Shown piece after piece: positions 43,815-52,495 of a DNA stretch of 64,000 nucleotides. Under the pieces are notes generated by a model. It was not told the DNA's origin. It worked only from the letters and a program-made list of their open reading frames with translations, and made no database searches. Origin of the DNA: Vibrio tubiashii (lineage in GTDB: Bacteria; Pseudomonadota; Gammaproteobacteria; Enterobacterales; Vibrionaceae). Each line of letters begins with the position of its first letter. The first letter of the stretch is position 1. The position numbers and the translations under genes are program-made. The stretch is from contig JRWQ01000014.1 in the NCBI GenBank assembly GCA_000775715.1, forward strand, positions 90,361 through 154,360, read 5' to 3'.

Positions 43815-43902
43815 AAACGATGTGTTCTCCTTCTGTTTCAATAAATGTCATAAACAGAATTTTGTCGAGCATCCACATTAATAAATGTCGCCTGAGCCAT
43901 AA

Positions 43903-43930
43903 AAAAAGAGCCGCGATTGCGACTCTTTTT
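43903..43930 (-). terminator. Intrinsic terminator of the dioxygenase gene
   Basis: AAAAAGAG (43903-43910) pairs with CTCTTTTT (43923-43930), with an inner CGC/GCG step. On the leftward transcript it ends in a U-tract. It lies just downstream of the dioxygenase stop at 43946. Confidence 0.8.
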
Positions 43931-43945
43931 CCATGTTTTCTAGAT

Positions 43946-44785
43946 TTAGATAACACCTAATTCTCGTAGTCTTTCCATCAAGTAGCTATCTGCAGTGTGG
44001 CGCTCCGATAACACGACTTCAGGTTTAGGGTGTAAGAACAGCGGCAGAGAAATACGAGAGTGTTCTTGTCGCTCACCTGTTGGGTTGATGACTCGGTGAG
44101 TTGTTGAAGGGAAATAGCCTCCAGAGGCTTCTTGTAACATGTCGCCAATATTTATAATTAGGTTGCCAAAGTCACATGGAACATCAAGCCAGTCACCCTG
44201 TTTCGATAATACCTGCAATCCTGGTTCGTTTGCTGCTGGTAAAACGGTAAGAAGGTTGATGTCTTCATGCGCTGCCGCGCGTATTGCTCCTGGTTCCTCA
44301 TTACCGGTCATTGGTGGGTAGTGCAGGATTCTAAGTAACGTTTTATTGCTGCCATTGATCATTTCTGACAGCGCTACAGAAAACTTAGCTTGGACATCTG
44401 CTGGAGCATGGGCTTCTACCCATCCCAACAATTCCTCAGCAAAGTTATTCGCTCGCTGATAGTAGTCCATAATTTGCTGTTTAAGTTCCTCAGGCATTTG
44501 GCCCCAAGGATAAACATGAAAATACTCTTTAATATCTTTAACAGTGTGCCCCTTAGCAACTTCAGACACACTTGGTGGGAAGTATCCGTCTTGAGTTTCT
44601 ACATTAAAATGAAACTCATTTTTACGTTCAGACATGAAAAACTGGTACCAGTTTTCATAGATAGATTCGACAAGTTCTTTCGGGATCGGATGATTTTTTA
44701 GTACACCAAACCCCGTTTCACGTAGGGATGCGACAAATTGCTCAGCGGCGTCTTCAGCTTGATAATCTACGGTTTCTAGTTTCAT
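43946..44785 (-). CDS. 2-oxoglutarate/Fe(II) dioxygenase, isopenicillin-N-synthase-like
   Basis: 279 residues. The N-terminal non-haem dioxygenase block is FVASLRETGFGVLKNHPIPKELV. The metal triad is the His and Asp in RAAAHEDINLLTVL (about 180) and the His in STTHRVINP (about 235); the 2OG-binding Arg-x-Ser is in HSRISLPLF. Members of this superfamily hydroxylate or desaturate small molecules; the substrate here is unknown. It is divergent from the DUF2238 gene across 228 bases, with no biosynthetic cluster nearby. Confidence 0.85.
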   Translation of the reverse strand: MKLETVDYQAEDAAEQFVASLRETGFGVLKNHPIPKELVESIYENWYQFFMSERKNEFHFNVETQDGYFPPSVSEVAKGHTVKDIKEYFHVYPWGQMPEELKQQIMDYYQRANNFAEELLGWVEAHAPADVQAKFSVALSEMINGSNKTLLRILHYPPMTGNEEPGAIRAAAHEDINLLTVLPAANEPGLQVLSKQGDWLDVPCDFGNLIINIGDMLQEASGGYFPSTTHRVINPTGERQEHSRISLPLFLHPKPEVVLSERHTADSYLMERLRELGVI

Positions 44786-45013
44786 TCTCTTTACTTTCTA
44801 ATTGTTATTTATATGAAGAAAAAGGATTCTAAATGTGACCAATTAGTAAATCAAATCCTAAGCTCTTTGTGATGAGCTTTGTATTCGTTTGTGTGTATGT
44901 GAGCCACCTTTCAACAGAAAGTGTGGATATAAACACGTTTAATCGATGAATAAATAATTGTACACCGTTTTATTGGATGGCATTATACATTCATTAATGA
45001 CTGGAGAGCTCCT

Positions 45014-45625
45014 ATGAACCTCAAATATGCCCAATGTTTAGTTGGTCTGACCCTCGTATATAGCGTTATATTCTTGTTTTCTGCCTTCGAGCCTTTCTCG
45101 CGTGCAGTATGGATTGCAGAGGTGATTCCTGCTCTACTGATACTGGCTGCAATTTTTCTCGTATCTCGCCATTATCAGTTTTCAACCACCGCTTATTTGC
45201 TGATGTTTATCTGGCTTAGTTTGCATACCATTGGCGCAAAATATACCTTTGCAGAAGTACCGTTCGATTGGTTTAATCAAATGATTGGTTCAGATAGGAA
45301 TAACTTTGATCGCGTTGCTCACTTCTCTATTGGTCTTTATGCCTATCCGATCGCCGAGTATCTGCATCGAGTTAAAAAAGTGAATACTGGGATGGCCCTC
45401 AGCTACGCCCTGTTTTCGATTATGGCGCTAGCGGCGGGGTATGAAATTATCGAATGGTGGTATGCAGAGCTTGCTGGCGGTGATGAAGGCATCGCGTTTT
45501 TAGGCTCTCAAGGCGATATCTGGGATGCCCAAAAAGATATGCTTATGGACACCCTTGGCGCATTAACTGCCCTCACGCTGTTTAGTGTTCAGCAGCGCGT
45601 ATTCTCTTCTATCCAAGCTAAGTAA
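45014..45625 (+). CDS. DUF2238 inner-membrane protein (YjdF type)
   Basis: 203 residues with about six hydrophobic segments. Family blocks: LHTIGAKYTFAEVPFDWF, NNFDRVAHFSIGLYAYPIAEY, AAGYEIIEWWYAEL and GDIWDAQKDMLMDTLGAL. The conserved His, Glu and Asp residues within membrane helices suggest a metal- or proton-linked function, which is unproven. GGAGAG precedes the ATG. Its 3' end overlaps the 3' end of cutA by 37 bases on the opposite strand. Confidence 0.85.
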   Translation: MNLKYAQCLVGLTLVYSVIFLFSAFEPFSRAVWIAEVIPALLILAAIFLVSRHYQFSTTAYLLMFIWLSLHTIGAKYTFAEVPFDWFNQMIGSDRNNFDRVAHFSIGLYAYPIAEYLHRVKKVNTGMALSYALFSIMALAAGYEIIEWWYAELAGGDEGIAFLGSQGDIWDAQKDMLMDTLGALTALTLFSVQQRVFSSIQAK

Positions 45626-45909
45626 GGGTTAAAGCCTTCAACAAAAGGAACTTGAACAATTTGTGGCACTTCATAGTCATGCACTGAGGCAATAACTTGT
45701 TCAAGCTCCGCATAACACGCCTTTTTAGTTTTGATGATCATCAATGTCTCTTTGTCGGCACATTGTTGATTTTTCCAGACATAATGACTCTCAATTGGCA
45801 TGGTTTGAATACAAGCTGCCAGTCCTTTTTCTAACACCGCTTTTATGATGCTCTGACAGTTTCTATCGCTATTTGCTGTTGTCAGCACGATGCAGTATTG
45901 GCCACTCAT
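45589..45909 (-). CDS. cutA: Divalent-cation tolerance protein CutA
   Basis: 106 residues. ACIQTMPIESHYVWKNQQC, LMIIKTKKACYAELEQVIASVHDYEVPQIVQVP and NPYLAWIEENTR are the CutA pattern. CutA1 is a trimeric ferredoxin-fold protein that binds Cu2+. It is 9 bases after helD in the same direction, so they form an operon. Its last 12 codons are antisense to the end of the DUF2238 gene. Confidence 0.93.
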   Translation of the reverse strand: MSGQYCIVLTTANSDRNCQSIIKAVLEKGLAACIQTMPIESHYVWKNQQCADKETLMIIKTKKACYAELEQVIASVHDYEVPQIVQVPFVEGFNPYLAWIEENTRC

Positions 45910-45918
45910 CGCAGCTCC

Positions 45919-47979
45919 TTATTTTTGAATGGTAATCGAGTAATCACCTTCACAAAGCTCTTTGACGAAGCTAGAACCCGACCCGTTATAAGTTATCCAC
46001 ACCTTCTTCTTTGCTCGAGTAATCGCAACATAAAACAGCCGTCTCTCTTCAGCATATGGATATTGATCACTTGATTGAGTTAAGGCACCGTCAATATGCA
46101 GTGCCTTAACCCTCGCTGGAAATTGGCCTTCGTCAACATTAAGTACAATAACGTAATCGGCCTCTTTGCCCTTACTCCCATGACACGTCATAAACTCGAT
46201 ATTCAAACTCGGAAAACGTTTCTGCCAATCAGAGAATAGTTCAGGTTTGTGGTAATGGTTCCTACCCAAAAGCAGAACAGACTGTTTTAATTTCGATTTG
46301 CTATTTAGTTGATCAAGCACTTTTTCTACATTGCCCACCGGCATAAGCGTCACAGCCTTTGACTTCTGAATTTTGTAACTGTTTAACTCTTTATCTAGTT
46401 GAGCCGGATTTTGCAAAATAAACTGGTTTGCAACCTCACCAATCTGATTGTTAAAGCGATAAGTGGTATCCAAATGATGAATAGTTGAATGAGGAAAACG
46501 CTGGGCGAACCCTGTCGTCAAATCTACATCTGACCCCGCAAATTGATAAATAGATTGCCAGTCATCGCCTACTGCAAACAACACGCAGCCTTTAGCGCTG
46601 TCGCATAGCGCTTCTATTAACTCTAAACGTTGCGGTGAAATATCTTGGTATTCGTCTACCATGATGTAACGCCATGGTGAAGTGAACCTACCTTTTTTAA
46701 CCAGTTCAGTCGCTCGAGTGATCATTAGATTAAAATCAATCTGCCCTTGCTCTTTCAACTGCTGTTGCCAAGATTGGTAACATGGCCAAACCAACGACAG
46801 CTCACTATTCAAGCGCGTGTAGTCTGGCAAATCTACTAAACGCTGTTGAACCGCTTTCTTATTGGTGCCTAAGGCCGCCAATTGCATAAGTTGCCTTTCC
46901 AGCCACGCAATCAATTTAGGGTTCTCAACATGACTACCTAGTTCATCATCACCCGCTAAGTAGGCAATGGGCCACTTAGACAAGTGTTTTTGCCAACGTT
47001 TAAAGTTAGTTGGCGTCATCCAATGTTTCTTTAGCCAGTCGATACACCAACTTAGACGTTGGTTCTCTTCCAAAGCCAACGGCGATATCTGAGCGCCATT
47101 GGGATCAACATGATTAAGTATCTGCAAACCTAACTGGTGGAAAGTATTAACTTTAACGCCTTCAGAACTTAGCCCTACTTTATCTTGTAGTCGCTGCTTC
47201 ATCTCCTGCGCGGCATCACGACCAAACGCTAACATTAAAATCTGTTCTGGACTAGCCAGATGGCTTTGTAATAGATATGCCACTCGAGCGGTTAGGACAC
47301 TGGTTTTGCCTGAACCTGCGCCAGCGAGAACTAGGTTGTTGTCATCGTTGAGTATTACAGCCCTACGTTGCGACTCATTAAGCGGCGATGATTCGATCTG
47401 CTCAAACAGTACGCGCCAGTTATCGAGTTCTGTTGCTAGCCATTGTTCATTTCTTTGTTCCAATTGGTGATTGGTGTGTTCAATCCAAGGCTGTATCTGC
47501 GCCATTCGATTTGGCATTCGCAGCATCGCGTCACTAAATGACATTCCCATAGTTTGAAAATCATCAGTGACTTGTTCACGCCACTGATAAACGCTTGCAT
47601 GTGTAAGAAAAGAAGGTTGGATTTTAAAATGAGATATCGCTTCTTCCCATCTAGGAAGAAATGACCTCAGTTGAGTGCATTGCTCATTGTGCCAGTTTTG
47701 ATAAGTTGCGACGGCCCGTCTTGCAAATGAACGACATTTATCAAGCGCTAAACCCTGTACAAGCCAAGCTCTTCGTTTTCCGCTCTCTTCATGAGCAAAA
47801 AACAACAGTCCACCCCAGACAAGACCATTTTTCACTTGTACTTGGCCACTCCAAACACTAAATGGAATGTGCTCTTCGCTAGTGTCTGAGCTTAAAATCA
47901 ATGAATCTGAAGCTATTTCAATTTGATGATATTCGTTTTGAATAAAGAACTTTGCAGTCTTGTTTGCGCTTAGCTGCAT
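45919..47979 (-). CDS. helD: DNA helicase IV (UvrD/Rep superfamily)
   Basis: 686 residues, almost the length of E. coli HelD (684). An N-terminal HelD-type domain comes first (about 1-200). The helicase core follows: SQRRAVILNDDNNLVLAGAGSGKTSVLTARV (motifs Q and I, Walker A near 220), IMVDEYQDISPQRLELIEAL (motif II), AVGDDWQSIYQFAGSD (motif III), and EERRLFYVAITRAKKKVWI (motif VI). It is a 3'-5' superfamily-1 helicase involved in recombination in E. coli. Confidence 0.92.
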   Translation of the reverse strand: MQLSANKTAKFFIQNEYHQIEIASDSLILSSDTSEEHIPFSVWSGQVQVKNGLVWGGLLFFAHEESGKRRAWLVQGLALDKCRSFARRAVATYQNWHNEQCTQLRSFLPRWEEAISHFKIQPSFLTHASVYQWREQVTDDFQTMGMSFSDAMLRMPNRMAQIQPWIEHTNHQLEQRNEQWLATELDNWRVLFEQIESSPLNESQRRAVILNDDNNLVLAGAGSGKTSVLTARVAYLLQSHLASPEQILMLAFGRDAAQEMKQRLQDKVGLSSEGVKVNTFHQLGLQILNHVDPNGAQISPLALEENQRLSWCIDWLKKHWMTPTNFKRWQKHLSKWPIAYLAGDDELGSHVENPKLIAWLERQLMQLAALGTNKKAVQQRLVDLPDYTRLNSELSLVWPCYQSWQQQLKEQGQIDFNLMITRATELVKKGRFTSPWRYIMVDEYQDISPQRLELIEALCDSAKGCVLFAVGDDWQSIYQFAGSDVDLTTGFAQRFPHSTIHHLDTTYRFNNQIGEVANQFILQNPAQLDKELNSYKIQKSKAVTLMPVGNVEKVLDQLNSKSKLKQSVLLLGRNHYHKPELFSDWQKRFPSLNIEFMTCHGSKGKEADYVIVLNVDEGQFPARVKALHIDGALTQSSDQYPYAEERRLFYVAITRAKKKVWITYNGSGSSFVKELCEGDYSITIQK

Positions 47980-48206
47980 TCTGGTTACCTATAATTCGAA
48001 CTATTCGCATCATAACGCAATTAAAATCGCTTTTGATGAGTTTCAGTTAAAAAATCGCAGCTCTAACTAGGTTTTTGATTACTTCATTCCATTCGGCTAG
48101 GCTGATTCTTATACATGAATTGATTGCTGTGCGCTTTTTCTTAGTATCTTTATTGAGATCAGATCGTTACCATATAGCCACTTAAGCATAATTAACCTAC
48201 TAAATT

Positions 48207-50375
48207 GTGAATTTTACTAGTCAGCTTCGTCACTACTGGGCCAACAAAACATTTAACTACAGCTTACTCATTCTAGTTACTTTGCTCGGGGTTGTTATCC
48301 CTACTTGGCATTTTCAATTGAATGAGCTTATTGTGCCTTTGATTTTAGGCGTAATCGCTGCAGCACTGGCTGAGAGCGACGACAGTTTTACCGGTCGGCT
48401 AAAATCTCAATCGTTAACATTAGTCTGCTTCGCGATCGCCGCATTTTCGATTGAACTCCTGTTCGAGCTGCCTTGGCTATTTGCAACTGGGCTATTTATC
48501 TCGACATTCGCGTTTATTATGCTCGGCACAATTGGGCCTAGATATGCCAGTATTGCATTTGGTTCATTGCTTATCGCGATTTACACCATGTTAGGAGCCA
48601 GCGAAACAGCAAGCTTGTGGTTTCAACCTATCATGTTGCTCACAGGTGCAGCTTGGTACTATTTCGTATCCATGATTTGGCATGCTCTGTGGCCATTACA
48701 ACCTGTGCAACAAAGCTTAGCTAACGTCTTTGTCCAGTTAGGACAATACCTTGATTTAAAGAGCCAGCTTTTCTATCCGGTGTCCAACCTAACTCCGCAA
48801 CCATACCGTATTGAAGAAGCGCGCCTTAATGCGGCTACCGTTAATTCACTCAACACCTGTAAAGCAACATTTCTTGCCCGCTCAAAACGCGGTCACGTTG
48901 ATGGTACAAGCGATCGATTTTTAAATACCTATTTCCTCGCACAAGACATCCATGAACGCATCAGCTCAACCCACTATCGGTATCAAGAACTCGCCCAGCA
49001 TTTTGAGCGATTCGATATCCTATTTAGATTTAAACACCTATTACAACTGCAGGCTAAGGCGTGCCTCGAAGTTGCCGAAGCGATTCGATTGGGTAACGAG
49101 TATCAACACAGCGGTGAATCCATTATCGCTTTAGACGAGCTGCAGAACTCTATGCACAACTTGCAGCAGCAAAATAATCCCCAGTGGCGATCACTGTTGG
49201 CCCAACTCGGCTATCTGTTTAATAATCTAGCAACTGTCGAAAAACAGCTCAGCAACATCAACAACCCTGATGCCAACCATTTAGACGAAGACGTGTTAGA
49301 CGATACCGAAGCGCATACGCTTAAAGTAATGTGGCAAAGAGTAAGGTCGAATTTCACTAAAGATTCAATGCTGTTTCGCCATGCTGTGCGTATGTCTATC
49401 GCACTCACTATGGGCTACGGATTCATACAGCTATTCGATATTGAACGCGGATATTGGATTTTGCTCACCACTCTATTTGTCTGCCAACCTAACTACAGCG
49501 CCACACGACAAAAACTGGTTGCACGTATTGTCGGTACATTTGTCGGTATTTTGATTGGTGTCCCTTTGCTAACCTTGTTCCCTTCTCAAGAGAGTCAACT
49601 GCTGGTAGTCGTTATATCAGGGGTAGCGTTTTTCGCTTTTAGATTGGCCAACTATGGCTACGCCACCGGGTTTATAACTGTTCTAGTCCTATTCTGTTTT
49701 AATCAGCTTGGACAAGGTTTTGATGTCATTCTTCCACGTATTGCAGATACATTAGTTGGTTGTATTCTTGCTGTCTCTGCGGTCACTTTTGTTCTGCCTG
49801 ATTGGCAGTCAAAGCGTCTGCATAAAGTGATGGCCGACGCGATTGCAGCAAACCAGCACTATTTAGGGCACATTATCGGCCAGTATCGTGTTGGTAAGAA
49901 AGATAGCTTGAACTACCGCGTCGCAAGACGTAATGCTCACAACCAAGACGCCAACTTAACTAGCGCCATTACTAACATGCTTGCCGAACCCGGACGATAT
50001 ATGTCAGCTATCGACGAAAGTTATCGATTCCTGACATTGAACCATGCTCTGTTAAGCTATATTTCCGCACTCGGGGCGCATAGAACACGCATTGGTGATG
50101 AAGTCACTCACAAACTTATTCTTGATGCACACCGAGTCATTCACCAGCACCTTGATCTGTTGTACAAACAACTAAACGACAACTGCGAGCAGTGCGATAG
50201 TAGCGAATTTGATGACCCAATCTTAGAACAGAAGCTATCAGAGTGGCGAGACGAAGACGGTAGCTCCGCCAGAATGGTCCTACAGCAACTCCATTTGGTG
50301 TATCGAATGCTTCCAGAGTTGCACTCGTTAGCGAGCAAGTTTGCCGTACGAGTTAGTCATAAGAATGGTGGTTGA
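48207..50375 (+). CDS. yccS: YccS-type inner-membrane protein (FUSC family)
   Basis: 722 residues (E. coli YccS 717). There are two sets of membrane helices, at about 15-160 and 390-540, separated by a long cytoplasmic helical region. LILGVIAAALAESDDSFTGRL, AFGSLLIAIYTMLGAS, QDIHERISSTHYRYQELAQHF, MLFRHAVRMSIALTMGYG and GYWILLTTLFVCQPNYSATRQKLVARI align with E. coli. The start is GTG without a clear ribosome site. The family resembles aromatic-acid exporters, but no substrate is known. Confidence 0.92.
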   Translation: MNFTSQLRHYWANKTFNYSLLILVTLLGVVIPTWHFQLNELIVPLILGVIAAALAESDDSFTGRLKSQSLTLVCFAIAAFSIELLFELPWLFATGLFISTFAFIMLGTIGPRYASIAFGSLLIAIYTMLGASETASLWFQPIMLLTGAAWYYFVSMIWHALWPLQPVQQSLANVFVQLGQYLDLKSQLFYPVSNLTPQPYRIEEARLNAATVNSLNTCKATFLARSKRGHVDGTSDRFLNTYFLAQDIHERISSTHYRYQELAQHFERFDILFRFKHLLQLQAKACLEVAEAIRLGNEYQHSGESIIALDELQNSMHNLQQQNNPQWRSLLAQLGYLFNNLATVEKQLSNINNPDANHLDEDVLDDTEAHTLKVMWQRVRSNFTKDSMLFRHAVRMSIALTMGYGFIQLFDIERGYWILLTTLFVCQPNYSATRQKLVARIVGTFVGILIGVPLLTLFPSQESQLLVVVISGVAFFAFRLANYGYATGFITVLVLFCFNQLGQGFDVILPRIADTLVGCILAVSAVTFVLPDWQSKRLHKVMADAIAANQHYLGHIIGQYRVGKKDSLNYRVARRNAHNQDANLTSAITNMLAEPGRYMSAIDESYRFLTLNHALLSYISALGAHRTRIGDEVTHKLILDAHRVIHQHLDLLYKQLNDNCEQCDSSEFDDPILEQKLSEWRDEDGSSARMVLQQLHLVYRMLPELHSLASKFAVRVSHKNGG

Positions 50376-50574
50376 GCACCCATTGGCAATGCTTGTAAAA
50401 ATTAATTTAATGACCTTGCATAGCCCTAACATGCCCTGACATTATTCGGACAAAATATTGTCGCCGTCAAAATACACTCCTCTGTATGGCATTTCTTACA
50501 AGTGCAAAGCGATGAAGGATAGCATCACTCACCTGTATAGAACTCAATTTACAACGGTTGGCAGGTCCCAAATT

Positions 50575-50736
50575 ATGACACCCCAGCAATTTGAAACTAT
50601 GAGGGCACAACTTAAGAGCCTTACTCCTCAACAGTTGCGTACGCTTCGTGGCGAAATAAATAGCAAGCTAGATCACAACGGTGAGTCTATTGTAAGCGAT
50701 GAGGAACTAAAGATGATCGCTGATTTATTTAACTAG
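50575..50736 (+). CDS. Small hypothetical protein (53 aa)
   Basis: From ATG 50575 the protein reads MTPQQFETMRAQLKSLTPQ and ends DEELKMIADLFN. It is helical with a repeated TPQQ(F/L) element and a C-terminal segment LDHNGESIVSDEELKMI that resembles half an EF-hand-like loop (D-N-E-S) by eye only. The frame is open back to a TTG at 50458, but that stretch looks non-coding. Reading direction and 54-base spacing suggest co-transcription with the next small gene. Function unknown. Confidence 0.5.
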   Translation: MTPQQFETMRAQLKSLTPQQLRTLRGEINSKLDHNGESIVSDEELKMIADLFN

Positions 50737-50790
50737 CACAACTTGCTCAAAAAGCAAACAAACCTTAAACTTTAGTTAAGGGAGGTGCGT

Positions 50791-51078
50791 ATGGCGGTTT
50801 CTGGTATTCAATCCGGTTATCAAATTATTGATATGTCATCAAAGATGGCCGAGGAAGCTTCGCGAGAAATCCAGAGCAATCAGCAGGCTCTATCGATACC
50901 TAAAGACAACACCTATGACTTTAACCAAGTCGAGTTCAAGGTTTCTACGCCACCACCTGATTCTAATATTGATGCCTTAACCAAGCTTACTAGCGCTGAC
51001 AAATACAGTAAAATTGGTACCAATGTGATTCAGCGAGACCAAGAGATGATCGGTACCCTGCTTGACATACATGTTTAG
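50791..51078 (+). CDS. Small protein resembling a miniature flagellar axial protein
   Basis: 95 residues from ATG 50791, with ribosome site GGGAGG 5 bases upstream. The N-terminus (MAVSGIQSGYQIIDMSSKMAEEASREIQ) and the C-terminus (SKIGTNVIQRDQEMIGTLLDIHV) recall the paired terminal helices of flagellar rod and hook proteins, whose C-termini run (Y)EANAxVI..xDEMLxTLL. No flagellar genes are nearby and the chain lacks the usual middle domains. The likeness is by eye. Function unknown. Confidence 0.6.
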   Translation: MAVSGIQSGYQIIDMSSKMAEEASREIQSNQQALSIPKDNTYDFNQVEFKVSTPPPDSNIDALTKLTSADKYSKIGTNVIQRDQEMIGTLLDIHV

Positions 51079-51200
51079 TGACAAACCGCCATTATCTTGA
51101 TTGGTAAAACACCCAACAAATTGTAGCAATCCATTAAGCAGCCATTGTGTTCGCGCTACTATCCGCTAGAATGCAGACAAATTTTCTGTTTTAAACTTCG

Positions 51201-52460
51201 ATGCCAAAATTAAACCTTTCTCGAAAAGATCACTCCACCTTCAGTCAACAAGACTCTGACCAGTCTACATTAGAACAAAAGCTCAAACCAAGATCCCACA
51301 GACCACTAGTTAGGCTCACTCCAAGTCCATATATCTCTGACAAAAACCTCGAAAAGCGTTGGTCTAAATTAGACGCCTTAACCGATCGCGATCTACTGCT
51401 CGACGAGCAGACTCAAAACCAAGCTGACCTATATAACAAAAACATAGAACACTTTATTGGCACGGTTAAACTGCCAGTCGGCGTAGCAGGACCACTACGC
51501 GTCAATGGACTATATGCTAGTGATGATTACCTTATCCCACTCGCAACAACGGAAGCGGCTTTGGTTGCCTCATACAACCGAGGGGCACAACTCATCACTC
51601 AATCAGGTGGTGCTAGTTCGATGTTGATCAATGAAGGTGTCTCTCGCACACCGGTATTCATGTTTGACTCTTTAGGTGAAGCTGGTCAGTTTGTCGCTTG
51701 GGTCGTGACTCAGTACGATCACTTTAAACATATTGCCGAATCGACAACCGCTCATGGTAAATTGCATGACATAAATGTGAATATCGAAGGTAACCGTGTT
51801 TATCTTGTATTTGAATACCATACCGGTGATGCTTCTGGCCAAAACATGGTCACCATTGCAACCAACGAAGTGTATCGCTTTATTCTGTCCAATTCACCAA
51901 TTGAACCATGCGAAGCATTTTTAGACGGTAATTTATCTGGTGACAAGAAACCCAATGCCCACAGCCTACGCCATGTAAGAGGCAAAAAAGTGACGGCGGA
52001 AGTCAACATAGAAAGACAGTTACTTGAAAAATACCTGCACACCACGCCCGAAAAAATGACCCGCTTCGGCCAAGTGACAACCACTGGTTCAGCACTAAGT
52101 GGCGGGATTGGTGTCAATGCCCACTATGCCAACGCTCTTGCCGCACTTTACATCGCCTGTGGCCAAGACGCAGCTTGTGTCGCGGAGTCAGCAGTGGGAA
52201 TTACCCGCATGGAAGTCAATAAGAATGGCGGATTGTACGCGTCAGTCACTTTACCCAACTTGATGGTTGGTACTGTGGGCGGCGGTACTGGACTACCGAC
52301 CCAAAAAGCATGTTTAGACATTATGAAACTATACGGAAATGGCAAAGCAAAAGCCCTTGCTGAAGTTGCTGCTGCACTTTGTTTAGCGGGTGAGCTTTCT
52401 ATTGTTGGTGCATTTTGTGCCGAGCACTTCTCCCGTGCTCACCAAAAGCTCGCTAGATAG
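51201..52460 (+). CDS. Hydroxymethylglutaryl-CoA reductase
   Basis: 419 residues. IGTVKLPVGVAGPLRVNG, PLATTEAALVASYNRGAQLI (catalytic Glu), DGNLSGDKKPN (catalytic Lys), GDASGQNMVT (catalytic Asp) and GTVGGGTGLPTQKACLDIM are all present. The C-terminal catalytic His is probably that in CAEHFSRAHQ. The presence of the DKKPN motif and overall pattern fit the class I (eukaryote/archaea-like) enzymes rather than the degradative class II. It makes mevalonate for isoprenoids. No other mevalonate gene is nearby. No clear ribosome site precedes the ATG. Confidence 0.92.
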   Translation: MPKLNLSRKDHSTFSQQDSDQSTLEQKLKPRSHRPLVRLTPSPYISDKNLEKRWSKLDALTDRDLLLDEQTQNQADLYNKNIEHFIGTVKLPVGVAGPLRVNGLYASDDYLIPLATTEAALVASYNRGAQLITQSGGASSMLINEGVSRTPVFMFDSLGEAGQFVAWVVTQYDHFKHIAESTTAHGKLHDINVNIEGNRVYLVFEYHTGDASGQNMVTIATNEVYRFILSNSPIEPCEAFLDGNLSGDKKPNAHSLRHVRGKKVTAEVNIERQLLEKYLHTTPEKMTRFGQVTTTGSALSGGIGVNAHYANALAALYIACGQDAACVAESAVGITRMEVNKNGGLYASVTLPNLMVGTVGGGTGLPTQKACLDIMKLYGNGKAKALAEVAAALCLAGELSIVGAFCAEHFSRAHQKLAR

Positions 52461-52495
52461 TTAAATCTCTATTTATTCGTTTTTGAGTGGCGAGT

